Part shown: positions 1-8,410 of the stretch, in pieces
Layout of the letters: every line of letters starts with the position of its first letter
Position numbering within the stretch: position 1 is the stretch's first letter
Assembly: GCF_003463065.1 (NCBI RefSeq)
Contig: NZ_QSCM01000005.1
Location: 198,527 to 262,526, forward strand
Reading direction: 5' to 3'
Length of the DNA stretch: 64,000 nt
Origin: Blautia sp. OF03-15BH
Lineage (GTDB): Bacteria; Bacillota; Clostridia; Lachnospirales; Lachnospiraceae
Program-made: the position numbers and the translations under genes
Notes under the pieces: generated by a model
The model's database searches: none
What the model was told of the DNA's origin: nothing
The model's input: only the letters and a program-made list of their open reading frames with translations

Positions 1-1
1 A

Positions 2-832
2 GGTGGTGAAGAAGATCCGAAAAAATGGGAAGAGTTCCTGAAATTCAACAACGATCAGCTGGGTGAGCTTATGACCAATTATGGCACCGTGGATCTTCTG
101 TGGTTTGACGGAGACTGGGAGCGCAGCGCAAGCCAGTGGCATATGAAGGAGTTCCGTGAGTATCTTCACTCTCTGAATCCCCATGTGATCCTGAACTCCC
201 GCATGCAGGGGTATGGCGATTATGAGACGCCGGAGCAGGGAATTCCTCTTTACGGACCGGAAGGGGAATGGGAATTCTGTACGACGATCAACGATTCCTG
301 GGGCTATCGTCCGTCCGACAACGATTACAAGACCAGCGGTCAGATCATCCGGATGTTCTGCGACTGCATCACTCTGGGGGGAAGGATGCTTCTTGACGTA
401 GGACCGAAGGAGGATGGCACGCTGGATGAAAGACAGGAAAAAGTTCTGGAGGATCTGGGAACCTGGATCTCCGACCATGAAGAAGCGGTACACGGCACGG
501 AAAAAGGTTTGAATTATGCACAGTTCCTGGGCGGAAGCACTCTTTCTGCAGACAAGAAGACGATCTACCTCTTTGTTTATGACACACCGAGAGAGGCTCT
601 CTGTGTGAAAGGTGTGAAGACTCCGGTGAAAAAAGTAACGGTTCTCCATACCGGCGAGGAACTTCGTTTCTCCTATACGGGAGCCCTTCCGTGGAGCGGC
701 ATTCCCGGAACTTTATGGATCTGGGCGGAGGGAATGAAGGAACATCCCTTTGCAACGGTTCTGAAAGTAGAACTGGAAGGTGAGATTACCTACAATCTGG
801 GACATGGGGAAGTCGTGACCTGCAATGATTGA
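2..832 (+). CDS. Alpha-L-fucosidase, GH29 (5' end cut by window)
   Basis: The reading frame is open to the left edge, so only the C-terminal ~277 residues are present. The protein is expected to remove alpha-L-fucose from glycans by a retaining mechanism. The segment LLWFDGDWE (codons starting near base 95) carries the GH29 pattern WFDG, whose Asp is the family nucleophile. It is followed by an NSRMQGYGDYETPEQ stretch and a GGRMLLDVGPKEDG stretch, both typical of bacterial GH29 enzymes. The C-terminal third looks like the beta-sandwich that follows the catalytic barrel. A GH18 gene follows after 85 bases on the same strand, suggesting a glycan-degrading pair. No signal peptide can be judged because the N-terminus is missing. 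Confidence 0.9.
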   Translation, partial: GGEEDPKKWEEFLKFNNDQLGELMTNYGTVDLLWFDGDWERSASQWHMKEFREYLHSLNPHVILNSRMQGYGDYETPEQGIPLYGPEGEWEFCTTINDSWGYRPSDNDYKTSGQIIRMFCDCITLGGRMLLDVGPKEDGTLDERQEKVLEDLGTWISDHEEAVHGTEKGLNYAQFLGGSTLSADKKTIYLFVYDTPREALCVKGVKTPVKKVTVLHTGEELRFSYTGALPWSGIPGTLWIWAEGMKEHPFATVLKVELEGEITYNLGHGEVVTCND

Positions 833-917
833 GGAGTCATCCGTGTGCAAGACAGGAAACGGATGAAAAGCCTGCCGGAAGAACAAGAGGCAGGAATAAC
901 AACAGAAGGGATAAAAC

Positions 918-1931
918 ATGAAAAAAGTAATCGGCTATGTAAGTACAAAAGACCTTGGAATACTGAAAGAACAGGATATTAAAAACCTGGATGTCATCAA
1001 TATTGCATTCGGACTCATTGAGCGCCATCGGGTTGTCTGGAACACCTGCGGAAACGAGGAATATCTGCCAAAGATCCGGGAGATCAATCCGGATATCAAG
1101 ATCGTATTGTCGGTAGGCGGCTGGGGAGCAGATGGTTTCTCACAGGCGGCAAGAACAGAAGAAGGAAGAGCACTCTTTGCAGTCAGTGCGGTCTCTCTTG
1201 TGGAGACATACGGTCTGGACGGTATTGATATCGACTGGGAGTATCCGGGTACCTCTCTTGCAGGTATCGGTTCACATGAAAATGACAAGGAAAATTATAC
1301 GCTGCTTCTGAAAGCACTCCGGGAATCTCTGGATCATATGGAGGGAGAAAAGACGCTTTCTGTTGCCGTAGGCGGTGATGTGTATTTTGCCCTTCAGACA
1401 GATATGGAGGCAGCCGGTCGTTATCTGGATTATGTACAGCTCATGACCTATGACCTTCAGGGCGGTTTCCAGAAGGTGACCGGTCACCATGCGGCTCTTT
1501 ATCATTCCGAAGGAAATCTTCTGGATGTCTGCGTGGATAAGGCTGTGAGGGTCTTCCATGAGGCAGGCATTCCCATGGAAAAGCTGATCCTTGGTGTACC
1601 GTTCTATTCCAGACAGTGGAATGGGGTCAAGGGAGAAGGCTGCCGTCATGGTCTTGGCATGGAAGCCGACAGTGTGGGTGGCTACGGCGGAGATTATGCA
1701 GAGCTCAAAGCAGACTGGATCGGAAAAAACGGATTTGAAAGATATTGGGATGATGTGGCGAAAGTGCCGTATCTCTTCGATGGAAAGACCTTTGTGAGCT
1801 ATGAGGATGAAGAATCTCTGGCCGGTAAGATCGAGTATCTCAAAGAAATGGGAATGGGCGGCATTATGTTCTGGGAATATAAGTGTGATCCATCAGGGGA
1901 ACTGCTCGGGTATATTAGAGAGCAGCTTTGA
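918..1931 (+). CDS. GH18 family glycosyl hydrolase (chitinase-like)
   Basis: A 337-residue protein with the GH18 signature DGIDIDWEYPG. The last acidic residue, E108, is the expected proton donor of the DxxDxDxE motif. An earlier LSVGGWG segment matches the second GH18 strand motif and VQLMTYDLQG a later one. There is no signal peptide or extra binding domain, so it probably acts inside the cell on imported chitobiose-type oligosaccharides or N-glycan fragments. That role is inferred. The start has AGAAGGG about 7 bases upstream. It is the last gene of the run with the GH29 gene, and a hairpin repeat element lies 24 bases after the stop. Chitinase, endo-beta-N-acetylglucosaminidase and a catalytically similar hydrolase cannot be separated from sequence alone. 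Confidence 0.88.
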   Translation: MKKVIGYVSTKDLGILKEQDIKNLDVINIAFGLIERHRVVWNTCGNEEYLPKIREINPDIKIVLSVGGWGADGFSQAARTEEGRALFAVSAVSLVETYGLDGIDIDWEYPGTSLAGIGSHENDKENYTLLLKALRESLDHMEGEKTLSVAVGGDVYFALQTDMEAAGRYLDYVQLMTYDLQGGFQKVTGHHAALYHSEGNLLDVCVDKAVRVFHEAGIPMEKLILGVPFYSRQWNGVKGEGCRHGLGMEADSVGGYGGDYAELKADWIGKNGFERYWDDVAKVPYLFDGKTFVSYEDEESLAGKIEYLKEMGMGGIMFWEYKCDPSGELLGYIREQL

Positions 1932-1954
1932 TGGAAAGTTGAGGAAATATACTT

Positions 1955-2044
1955 GAGGGGGCCCGCTCCGAGTCGCGATCCCGCAGGCCCCCTCAAACTC
2001 CCCCATCTGGGCCCGCTTTAGAAAATACGGGGCTTACGTCAGAC
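1955..2044 (+). repeat. Dispersed ~90-bp hairpin element, copy 1
   Basis: This copy begins with a GC-rich hairpin whose arms are GAGGGGGCC and GGCCCCCTC. A tail follows containing GGGCCCGCTTTAGAAAATA and ending in GCTTACGTCAGAC. The same arrangement recurs at 23337-23427 (+) and 37525-37610 (-). It lies just after the GH18 stop and before the converging MATE gene. It has no obvious U-run after the hairpin, so it is not a standard terminator. Confidence 0.85.
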
Positions 2045-2208
2045 AGAAAATGTGTGAAGTGACACAGAGGGTTGTGTAACATACGGAGGTGATCCGGGAT
2101 GTTGCATGATCCTCTGTTTTTTGGTGTGTTTGTGTTTGCTGGGAGAAGAGGCGAATTGCTGGCTCCAAAAAAATCTCAGGCAAAGAAGTGTGAAAAGGGC
2201 TGAAAAAA

Positions 2209-2234
2209 GCCGGGGAATCAAAGCGATTCCCCGG
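2209..2234 (-). terminator. Rho-independent terminator of the MATE gene
   Basis: A perfect 10-bp stem, CCGGGGAATC with GATTCCCCGG, is followed on the minus strand by GCTTTTTTC. The stem contains the last codons and the stop of the MATE gene. About 55 bases here closely match the terminator after the GH31 gene at 34563-34587. Confidence 0.85.
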
Positions 2235-3594
2235 AAGCAGTATGGTTCCAGTGTTTTCTTGCGTACCAGGTAAAATACAGAACGAACAGGATCGCTGTCA
2301 GTACCCAGGATCCGGGGTAGGAGAAGATAATCGTCTCCACAGCCCGGTGACTCGGAACGAAGAAGAAGATCCAGAGTATTCGGGTGACGCAGATACCGCC
2401 GCAGGTCAGGAGCATGGGGATCAGCACATTGCCGGCTCCGCGAAGTGCTCCGGAGAAGATCTCGATGAAGACGAAGGGCGCATAGGCAGGGACAATGATC
2501 TGCATGATCCGTACACCGATCGAAAGAACCTCTGCATCGGTGGTAAAGAGCGACAGCAGGAATTTTCCAAGGAAAAGATACATGAGCGCTGACAGGGTGA
2601 GCGCTGTGGCAAGATCCATACAAAAGCAGACACGGACACTCTTCTTCATGCGGTCGATCTTTCCGGCACCGTAGTTCTGGCCAACAAAGGTGGTGATGGC
2701 CACGCCAAAGGCACTGCTGATCATCCAGTAGAAGGAATCGACTTTTCCGAATGCAGTCCAGGCGGCCATGGTATCTGTTCCGAAAGAGTTCAAGGCAGCC
2801 TGGATCACCATGTTGGCAAGGTTGTACATGGTGGACTGAAGGCCGGCAGGAAGGCCGATCTTCAGCAGCATGGAAAGAGGAGCAGAATGAAGGCGGATCT
2901 TCCGGAGCTCCAGCCGGTAGATATCCCTGGTGCGCATCAGGCTGCGGAGGACCAGAAGAGAGCTGAGAGCCTGAGAGATCAGAGTTCCGAGCGCAACACC
3001 CATGACACCCATCCGGAAGACCATGACCAGCAAAAGATCCAGGAAAATGTTGCAGAAGCAGCAGAAGATCAGGAAATACAGAGGACCCTTGGAGTCACCG
3101 ACCGCTCTTAAAATACCGGAACCGATGTTGTAGATGAAGACAAAAAGAATCCCGCCAAAGTAAAACCGAAGGTACAGCAGAGAATCCTTCATCAGATATT
3201 CCGGTGTATTCATCATCCGCAGGATCATCGGAGACAGGGTGATGCCAAGGATGGAGATCACGACACTTCCGATAATAGAAAAAGCCATGGCAGTATGAAG
3301 TGTATCCTGCAGCTCCTTTTCACAACGGCCGCCGTAATACTGGGCGATGATAACGGTCGCGCCGGAAGACAGTCCTATGAAGAAGCCGACGATGAGGTTG
3401 ATGATCTGGCTGGAAGAGCCGCCTACGCAGGCCAGGGCTTCTTTTCCTACAAAACGGCCAACTACCATGGCATCTGCCGTGTTGTAGAGCTGCTGGAAAA
3501 AGGTTCCCAGAAGAATAGGAAAGAAGAAATAAAGAAGCTGTTTCCAGATGACGCCCTCGGTGATCTGGTTTATTGGTTTTTCTGTTTGTTGCAT
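2218..3594 (-). CDS. MATE family multidrug/Na+ antiporter
   Basis: A 458-residue membrane protein with about 12 hydrophobic segments arranged as two repeats. The N-terminal segment FPILLGTFFQQLYNTADAM and the following VVGRFVGKEALACVG are characteristic of the MATE (DinF/NorM-like) family. The second half repeats the pattern with GLPAGLQSTMYNLANM. It should export cationic compounds or metabolites in exchange for Na+ or H+; the substrate is unknown. AGGAGG precedes the start by about 8 bases. The stop lies inside the terminator hairpin. A second, distinct MATE gene lies at 39808-41163. Confidence 0.92.
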   Translation of the reverse strand: MQQTEKPINQITEGVIWKQLLYFFFPILLGTFFQQLYNTADAMVVGRFVGKEALACVGGSSSQIINLIVGFFIGLSSGATVIIAQYYGGRCEKELQDTLHTAMAFSIIGSVVISILGITLSPMILRMMNTPEYLMKDSLLYLRFYFGGILFVFIYNIGSGILRAVGDSKGPLYFLIFCCFCNIFLDLLLVMVFRMGVMGVALGTLISQALSSLLVLRSLMRTRDIYRLELRKIRLHSAPLSMLLKIGLPAGLQSTMYNLANMVIQAALNSFGTDTMAAWTAFGKVDSFYWMISSAFGVAITTFVGQNYGAGKIDRMKKSVRVCFCMDLATALTLSALMYLFLGKFLLSLFTTDAEVLSIGVRIMQIIVPAYAPFVFIEIFSGALRGAGNVLIPMLLTCGGICVTRILWIFFFVPSHRAVETIIFSYPGSWVLTAILFVLYFTWYARKHWNHTASGESL

Positions 3595-3730
3595 GATGTA
3601 AAACCCTCCTGAAAAAAATAGAAATGTCTTTTCCTGGAAGACAAAAATAAGCCTCCGGACAGCCTGCCTGATATCCCCGGGCCGATCATGCAGACAGGTC
3701 TGTTACGGGGTGTCATCCAAGTCTTTCTTA

Positions 3731-3765
3731 ATTATATATCTATCCTATCTGCGGGCGTTTGTCAA
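3731..3765 (-). promoter_or_regulatory. Possible sigma-A promoter for the MATE gene
   Basis: On the minus strand there is a perfect TTGACA (3760-3765). TAGATA follows 17 bases later (3737-3742) and a perfect TATAAT overlaps 6 bases further on (3731-3736). One of these is the likely -10. The leader to the start codon is about 130 bases. Confidence 0.5.
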
Positions 3766-3810
3766 GCTGACAATAAAACTTTCCAGGCAAAGGAAAAATG
3801 GATCTGTCGG

Positions 3811-3839
3811 TTGACAGTCTGGTGGAAACGTGGGAAAAT
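3811..3839 (+). promoter_or_regulatory. Possible promoter for the M18 aminopeptidase; structured leader to 4051
   Basis: TTGACA (3811-3816) and GAAAAT (3834-3839) are 17 bases apart. The ~210-base leader that follows holds two clean 7-bp hairpins (3872-3892, arms GCAGACA/TGTCTGC; 3909-3935, arms AATGCCT/AGGCATT). No known riboswitch was recognised, and the short open frame at 3688-3909 does not look like a protein. Confidence 0.4.
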
Positions 3840-4051
3840 GAGGGTATTGAAAAAGCAGCTGTCTGACCGGAGCAGACAGGCTATTTGTCTGCGAGAGACG
3901 AACGGCTGAATGCCTTTGTATGCAGAACAGGCATTCCTCCCGCTTTAAGTGCGCAGAGAACGAAGCGTTGGGTCAGGGGATGCTTCCGGCAGCCATAAGA
4001 GCCGAAAAAAATGTCTGACAGCTGTGAAAATGTAAGAAAGGGAAGATCAAT

Positions 4052-5365
4052 ATGAGTCAGTCAGTGAATCAGGAGCTTATCGAGTTCCTGGACAACAGCC
4101 CCACCTGTTTTCAGGCAGTGGAAAATTTAAAAAACATGCTTAAAAAAGAAGGCTTTGGAGAGCTTCTGGAATGTGAAAAATGGGAGATCGTTCCGGGAGG
4201 AAAGTATTTTGTCACAAGAAATGATTCCTCCATCATCGCTTTCTCTGTACCGAAGAAGGAGTTCAACGGTTTCCAGCTGATCTGCAGCCATACGGATTCT
4301 CCGAGCTTTAAGCTGAAAGAAAATGCGGAGATGGATGCCGATGGAAAGTATACCAAACTGAATGTGGAGGGCTATGGCGGCATGCTTTGCGCTCCCTGGT
4401 TTGACCGTCCGCTTTCCGTTGCAGGAAGGATCGCTGTCCGTACAGAAAAAGGCATCGAAACCCGTCTGGTCAACCTGGACCAGGATCTTGCCATGATCCC
4501 GAATCTGGCAGTCCATATGAACCGGGAGGCCAACAGCGGCTACAAATACAATCTCCAGAAGGATATGCTTCCGGTGGTAGGAGAGGCTTCTTCCAAAGGA
4601 AAACTGATGAAGCTTGTAGCTGAAAATGCCGGTGTGAAAGAAGAGGATATCCTGAGTACCGATCTCTTCCTCTACAACCGTGCCAAAGGTACCATCTGGG
4701 GACTGGAGAAAGAATTCCTGTCCGCAGGCCGTCTGGATGACCTGCAGTGTGCCTTTGCTTCCATGAGAGGTTTTCTTGCGGCAGTGCCGGGAGAGAGCGT
4801 TCCGGTCTGTGCTGTCTTTGATAATGAAGAAGTAGGAAGCAGCACCAAGCAGGGTGCGGCATCGACCTTCCTGGAAAGCACACTGCGCCGCTTAAACGGA
4901 GCTCTGGGAAGAACAGAGGAGGAATACCTTTCTGCTGTGGCAGGAAGCTTTATGATCTCTGCAGATAATGCCCATGCGGTACATCCGAACCACACAGATC
5001 TTGCAGATCCTACGAACCGTCCGGCCATGAACGGCGGAATTGTCATCAAATACAATGCCAACCAGAAGTACACCACGGACGCAGTTTCCGCAGCCGTTTT
5101 CAAGCTGCTCTGCGAGCGGGTAAACGTACCGTACCAGACCTTTGCCAACCGTTCCGATATGGCAGGCGGCTCCACTCTTGGAAATATTGCCAACACCAAG
5201 GTTTCCTTAAATACGGTGGATATCGGTCTGCCGCAGCTGGCGATGCATTCTCCCTATGAGACGGCAGGAACCAAAGATACCGGTTACTTCTGCGAGGTGG
5301 CAAAAGAATTTTTCAGTTCATCTGTAGAGATGAAAGGAAACGGCATTTACGAGATCCGTCAGTAA
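4052..5365 (+). CDS. M18 family aminopeptidase
   Basis: A 437-residue cytosolic metallo-aminopeptidase of the M18 (aspartyl aminopeptidase) family, trimming N-terminal residues from peptides. Visible metal-site and catalytic segments are SHTDSPSFKLK (first His/Asp), DNEEVGSSTKQGA (catalytic and metal Glu) and SADNAHAVHPNH followed by DLADPTNRP. The length matches the bacterial M18 family (about 430-460). There is no signal peptide. AAGAAAGGGAAG lies upstream of the ATG. It is monocistronic, with a terminator directly after it. Confidence 0.93.
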   Translation: MSQSVNQELIEFLDNSPTCFQAVENLKNMLKKEGFGELLECEKWEIVPGGKYFVTRNDSSIIAFSVPKKEFNGFQLICSHTDSPSFKLKENAEMDADGKYTKLNVEGYGGMLCAPWFDRPLSVAGRIAVRTEKGIETRLVNLDQDLAMIPNLAVHMNREANSGYKYNLQKDMLPVVGEASSKGKLMKLVAENAGVKEEDILSTDLFLYNRAKGTIWGLEKEFLSAGRLDDLQCAFASMRGFLAAVPGESVPVCAVFDNEEVGSSTKQGAASTFLESTLRRLNGALGRTEEEYLSAVAGSFMISADNAHAVHPNHTDLADPTNRPAMNGGIVIKYNANQKYTTDAVSAAVFKLLCERVNVPYQTFANRSDMAGGSTLGNIANTKVSLNTVDIGLPQLAMHSPYETAGTKDTGYFCEVAKEFFSSSVEMKGNGIYEIRQ

Positions 5366-5375
5366 AAGATAAAAA

Positions 5376-5411
5376 GCAGCTCAGTCATTTATATGGCCGG
5401 GCTGTTTTTTT
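5376..5411 (+). terminator. Terminator after the M18 aminopeptidase
   Basis: The hairpin arms are CAGCTC and GGGCTG (one G-U pair) and are followed by seven T residues. Confidence 0.75.
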
Positions 5412-5420
5412 ATCCAAAAT

Positions 5421-5592
5421 CATGATTACACGGATTGTTTCGTGCTTTGCACTCCCACAATCCTTCCCGCTATTCGCATATCGTGGGATTAACATCCCAC
5501 TTTTATGCTCATATCGGGGCGTGTCCCAAGGTCATTCTCCCACCCTTGTGCAAGCACAGGTGGGAGAATGACCTTTTGACACTGTAATCATG
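5421..5592. mobile_element. MITE-like inverted-repeat element (172 bp)
   Basis: The ends are a perfect 10-bp inverted repeat, CATGATTACA (5421-5430) and TGTAATCATG (5583-5592). Inside is a perfect 17-bp stem, AAGGTCATTCTCCCACC at 5528-5544 with its complement at 5559-5575. A smaller 7-bp hairpin, GTGGGAT/ATCCCAC, lies near 5483-5499. There is no reading frame. The element ends 9 bases before the -35 of the next operon. A non-autonomous transposable element or a large structured intergenic repeat are both possible. Confidence 0.65.
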
Positions 5593-5600
5593 GAATTATC

Positions 5601-5629
5601 TTGACAGATGGAAAAAGAGGTGCTATGGT
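5601..5629 (+). promoter_or_regulatory. Sigma-A promoter of the GntR/ABC operon
   Basis: TTGACA (5601-5606) and TATGGT (5624-5629) have an ideal 17-base spacer. The -10 overlaps a dyad operator. Confidence 0.75.
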
Positions 5630-5650
5630 TAGTTACATAAGTAATGAACC
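5627..5650. promoter_or_regulatory. Dyad operator, probably for the YtrA-type regulator
   Basis: A 24-base dyad matches its own reverse complement at 18 positions, in the form GGTTnnTTACnTAnGTAAnnAACC. It overlaps the -10 and the expected transcription start. The first gene downstream encodes a GntR/YtrA repressor, so autoregulation is inferred. Confidence 0.6.
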
Positions 5651-5679
5651 ACATAACCGGTTGAAAGGAAGTGAATTAC

Positions 5680-6072
5680 TTGCAGGAAATCTTAAACCAG
5701 GAGAAGTCGATCTATCTGCAGATCAAGGAGATGATTGAACAGGATATACTGAGAGATATCCTCCTGGAAGAAGAGCGGGTGCCGAGCACGAATGAGCTGG
5801 CCAGACTGTATGCGATCAATCCGGCTACAGCGGCCAAGGGAATCAATCTTCTGGTGGAGGAAGGGATTTTGTACAAGAAACGGGGAATCGGAATGTTTGT
5901 CGCAGAGGGGGCAAAGGCAGCGATTATGAAAAAGAGAAAAGAATGCTTTTTTGATGATTACATCAGAGGACTTCTCCTGGAGGCGGCATCCCTGGGAATT
6001 TCCAAAAAGGAACTGATTGAGATGATCGCCGGTGCGGGAGAGCAGGATGAAGAAGCATCGGGAAACGCCTGA
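5680..6072 (+). CDS. GntR family transcriptional regulator, YtrA subfamily
   Basis: A small (130-residue) regulator with an N-terminal winged helix (PSTNELARLYAINPATAAKG) followed by a short alpha-helical tail, the YtrA architecture without a large effector domain. YtrA-type proteins usually repress neighbouring ABC transporter genes. The TTG at 5680 is taken as the start because AAAGGA (5664-5669) is 10 bases upstream. The in-frame GTG at 5671 would leave only one base between that site and the start codon. It heads an operon with two ABC systems, and the dyad at 5627-5650 is its likely binding site. Confidence 0.88.
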   Translation: MQEILNQEKSIYLQIKEMIEQDILRDILLEEERVPSTNELARLYAINPATAAKGINLLVEEGILYKKRGIGMFVAEGAKAAIMKKRKECFFDDYIRGLLLEAASLGISKKELIEMIAGAGEQDEEASGNA

Positions 6073-6098
6073 GAGCTGATGGGATAATGGAGGAACGT

Positions 6099-6980
6099 AT
6101 GGAACAGCTGATCTGTGAAAATATCTCAAAAAACTATAAATCAAAGGATGCTCTTCAAGATGTGAGCCTCACCCTGGAGAAAGGGAAGATCTACGGGCTT
6201 ATCGGAAGAAACGGAGCCGGAAAGACCACCCTTCTTTCTATCCTGAGTGCTCAGAATCCGCCATCCGGAGGAAGAGTCGTACTGGAAACGGAGGGAGAAA
6301 GCCTTCCCGTCTGGGAAAACGAAAAGGCGCTGAGCCATATCTGTTTTTCCAGGGAACTGAATGTGGGGAAAAATACGTCACTTTCAGCCATAAAGATAAA
6401 GGATTATCTGCGGACGGCTTCTGTTTATCTGCCGTACTGGGATCAGCGGATGGCAGATGAGCTGATCCGGAAATTCCATCTGGATGTGAAGCAGAAGATC
6501 GGCAGGCTGAGTAAGGGCATGGTTTCCATGGTGACCATCATCGTGGCTCTGGCCAGCAAGGCGGATTTTACTTTTCTGGATGAGCCCGTATCCGGTCTGG
6601 ATGTGGTGGCCAGGGAGCAGTTTTACAGGATCCTTCTGGATGAATTTACGGAGACAGGAAGAACCTTTGTGATCTCCACTCATATCATGGAGGAGGCTGC
6701 AGACCTCTTTGAGGAGGTCGTCATGATAAAGAACGGGAAGCTGCTTTTGAAGGAAAATACGCAGGAGCTTCTGGAAACCTGTGTGCATATTTCCGGAAAA
6801 GCAGAAGAAGTGGACCGGGCGGCTGAAGGTCTGGAAAAGCATCAGGAAGAACGGCTTGGCCGCAGCAAGAGCCTGATGGTCCGGCTGAAGAAAGGACAGA
6901 AGATCGGAAAAGCCGATGTGACCGTTCAGCCCATGAGTCTGGAAAAGGTCTTTGTGGCACTTTGCGGCGAGGAGGAGTAG
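6099..6980 (+). CDS. ABC transporter ATP-binding protein
   Basis: A 293-residue ATPase with Walker A GRNGAGKTT, a modified signature LSKGMVSMV, Walker B FTFLDEPVSGLD and the switch His in ISTHIMEEA. The C-terminal ~80 residues are an extra domain typical of ABC-2 type exporters. ATG 6099 is preferred because GGAGG (6089-6093) is correctly spaced, while the upstream in-frame ATG 6087 has no ribosome site. It probably powers the two following membrane proteins. Families with this layout respond to peptide antibiotics or export lipids or peptides; the substrate here is unknown. Confidence 0.9.
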   Translation: MEQLICENISKNYKSKDALQDVSLTLEKGKIYGLIGRNGAGKTTLLSILSAQNPPSGGRVVLETEGESLPVWENEKALSHICFSRELNVGKNTSLSAIKIKDYLRTASVYLPYWDQRMADELIRKFHLDVKQKIGRLSKGMVSMVTIIVALASKADFTFLDEPVSGLDVVAREQFYRILLDEFTETGRTFVISTHIMEEAADLFEEVVMIKNGKLLLKENTQELLETCVHISGKAEEVDRAAEGLEKHQEERLGRSKSLMVRLKKGQKIGKADVTVQPMSLEKVFVALCGEEE

Positions 6981-6981
6981 G

Positions 6982-7656
6982 ATGAACAGAAAGAAATTTT
7001 TGTTTTACGGACGGCTCTGGTGTCTCACGGTTGGTTCTGCTCTGGCAGCAGGTCTGATCCTTGTTCTGTTTGGCCTGTTCCAGCAGAGAGAGATCGCAGG
7101 GAAGATCTTCTGGTACCTTTTGGGCGTAGATTGCCTGATGGCCGGGGGGGTCTGTCTTCTGATCGTTCCCTTCAGTACGTACCTGTCCACAGTTCCGCTG
7201 ATGCTGGCAACCGGCTGCAGGAGAAAAGAAGTGATCCGGAATTTCCAGATCCTGAAGCTTTTAAACATACTCGGGATCCTGGCAGTCCTCGGGATCTTTC
7301 TGCTGCTGCAGTCTGTGATGGGAGGGGATTTGGTGGACAAGGAACGGTTGCGCTCCACTTTTCTGGCCGGAATCCTGGTTCTGGCAGCATGCGGATCCAT
7401 CGGAAATCTGACAGGCGCTCTTTCTAATATCATCGGGCGATGGGTCCTTATCATTTATATGCTTGTCAGCGGTCTTGCCGGTGGTTTTGTCGGAGTGATC
7501 ATGGAAATTTCTTCCGGACCGGAGGTGGAAACCTTTGGAATGATCCTTGGAGACTGGAGATTTCTCACAGCGGCCGTTGTTGCAGCGCTTTTGTCTTGCA
7601 CCGCAGATCTGATCGGTTCCCGGCTGATCCTGAGACGGACAGAGGTACGCTGCTGA
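6982..7656 (+). CDS. ABC-type membrane permease subunit
   Basis: A 224-residue protein with about six hydrophobic segments and a short basic N-terminus (MNRKKFLFYGRLW). The start follows the ATPase stop by one base, with GGAGGAG upstream, so translation is coupled. No conserved catalytic motif is seen. It is called a permease because of its topology and its position between an ABC ATPase and another membrane protein. Confidence 0.75.
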   Translation: MNRKKFLFYGRLWCLTVGSALAAGLILVLFGLFQQREIAGKIFWYLLGVDCLMAGGVCLLIVPFSTYLSTVPLMLATGCRRKEVIRNFQILKLLNILGILAVLGIFLLLQSVMGGDLVDKERLRSTFLAGILVLAACGSIGNLTGALSNIIGRWVLIIYMLVSGLAGGFVGVIMEISSGPEVETFGMILGDWRFLTAAVVAALLSCTADLIGSRLILRRTEVRC

Positions 7657-7669
7657 AGGAGGAAAAAAT

Positions 7670-8398
7670 ATGCGAAAAAGTATAGGGCAGGAATTATATC
7701 TTTACCGGTCAAACATGGGGATTCTGGCAGCAGTTTCAACTGTATCCTGGCTGGCCGGCATTCTCGGGATGATGGTCTTTCAGCAGCTGACGAAGAGCGG
7801 GGAAGCACTTTTTCCCATAGGGACCGTGATGCTTTTATGGGTTGGCGTTATTTTTTCTCTGTTTGTGTTGGCAAATATCGTTCCTCATAATTTTGATCTG
7901 GCTGTTTCCATGGGGAAAACAAGGAAACATTATCTTCCGGCGGCGGTCTGCGTGATCTTTCTTGAGACACTTGTCATCTATGTGCTGGCAGCTCTGGGTT
8001 TTCGGGCTGAACGGGAACTTTACCGGGCACTTTATCATGGAAGGGAACTGATGGGAAATCTCGGACCGTTCCTCACGCCGGCCTGGATCCTGTGTTACGC
8101 CATTTTCGAGACCGGATGCATCTGTCTGTATGGCGGGATGCTCAAAAAGAACCGGAAAGTGGGAGCCATCTGCTGGATCATCGTGTGGATAACGGCCTGC
8201 TGGTCTTCCGGAGGCTTCTGGGGAGAGTATGAAGAGGCAGAACATTCCCTGATGAACAGCTTTGCTTTCTGGGGCTATCAGCTCCGGCTCTGGTATACCG
8301 GTTTTCCTCTGGGAACCCGTATGGCGATCCTGGTAGTGTGCGGTCTGGCGGGCTGTTGTATCATGTATCTGATGCTGCGCAAAGAGGCAGCGGATTAA
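7670..8398 (+). CDS. ABC-type membrane permease subunit
   Basis: A 242-residue protein with about six predicted membrane segments (for example VGVIFSLFVLANIV and AILVVCGLAGCCIMYLML). It starts 13 bases after the preceding permease, with AAGGAGG upstream. It is likely the partner subunit of the 6982-7656 product in the transporter driven by the 6099 ATPase. The exact family was not identified. Confidence 0.75.
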   Translation: MRKSIGQELYLYRSNMGILAAVSTVSWLAGILGMMVFQQLTKSGEALFPIGTVMLLWVGVIFSLFVLANIVPHNFDLAVSMGKTRKHYLPAAVCVIFLETLVIYVLAALGFRAERELYRALYHGRELMGNLGPFLTPAWILCYAIFETGCICLYGGMLKKNRKVGAICWIIVWITACWSSGGFWGEYEEAEHSLMNSFAFWGYQLRLWYTGFPLGTRMAILVVCGLAGCCIMYLMLRKEAAD

Positions 8399-8410
8399 GG
8401 AGGAGAAGCT

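Noticed and set aside
3688..3909. 73-codon frame before the aminopeptidase
   Set aside because: No ribosome site, it spans promoter elements and the composition is not protein-like.
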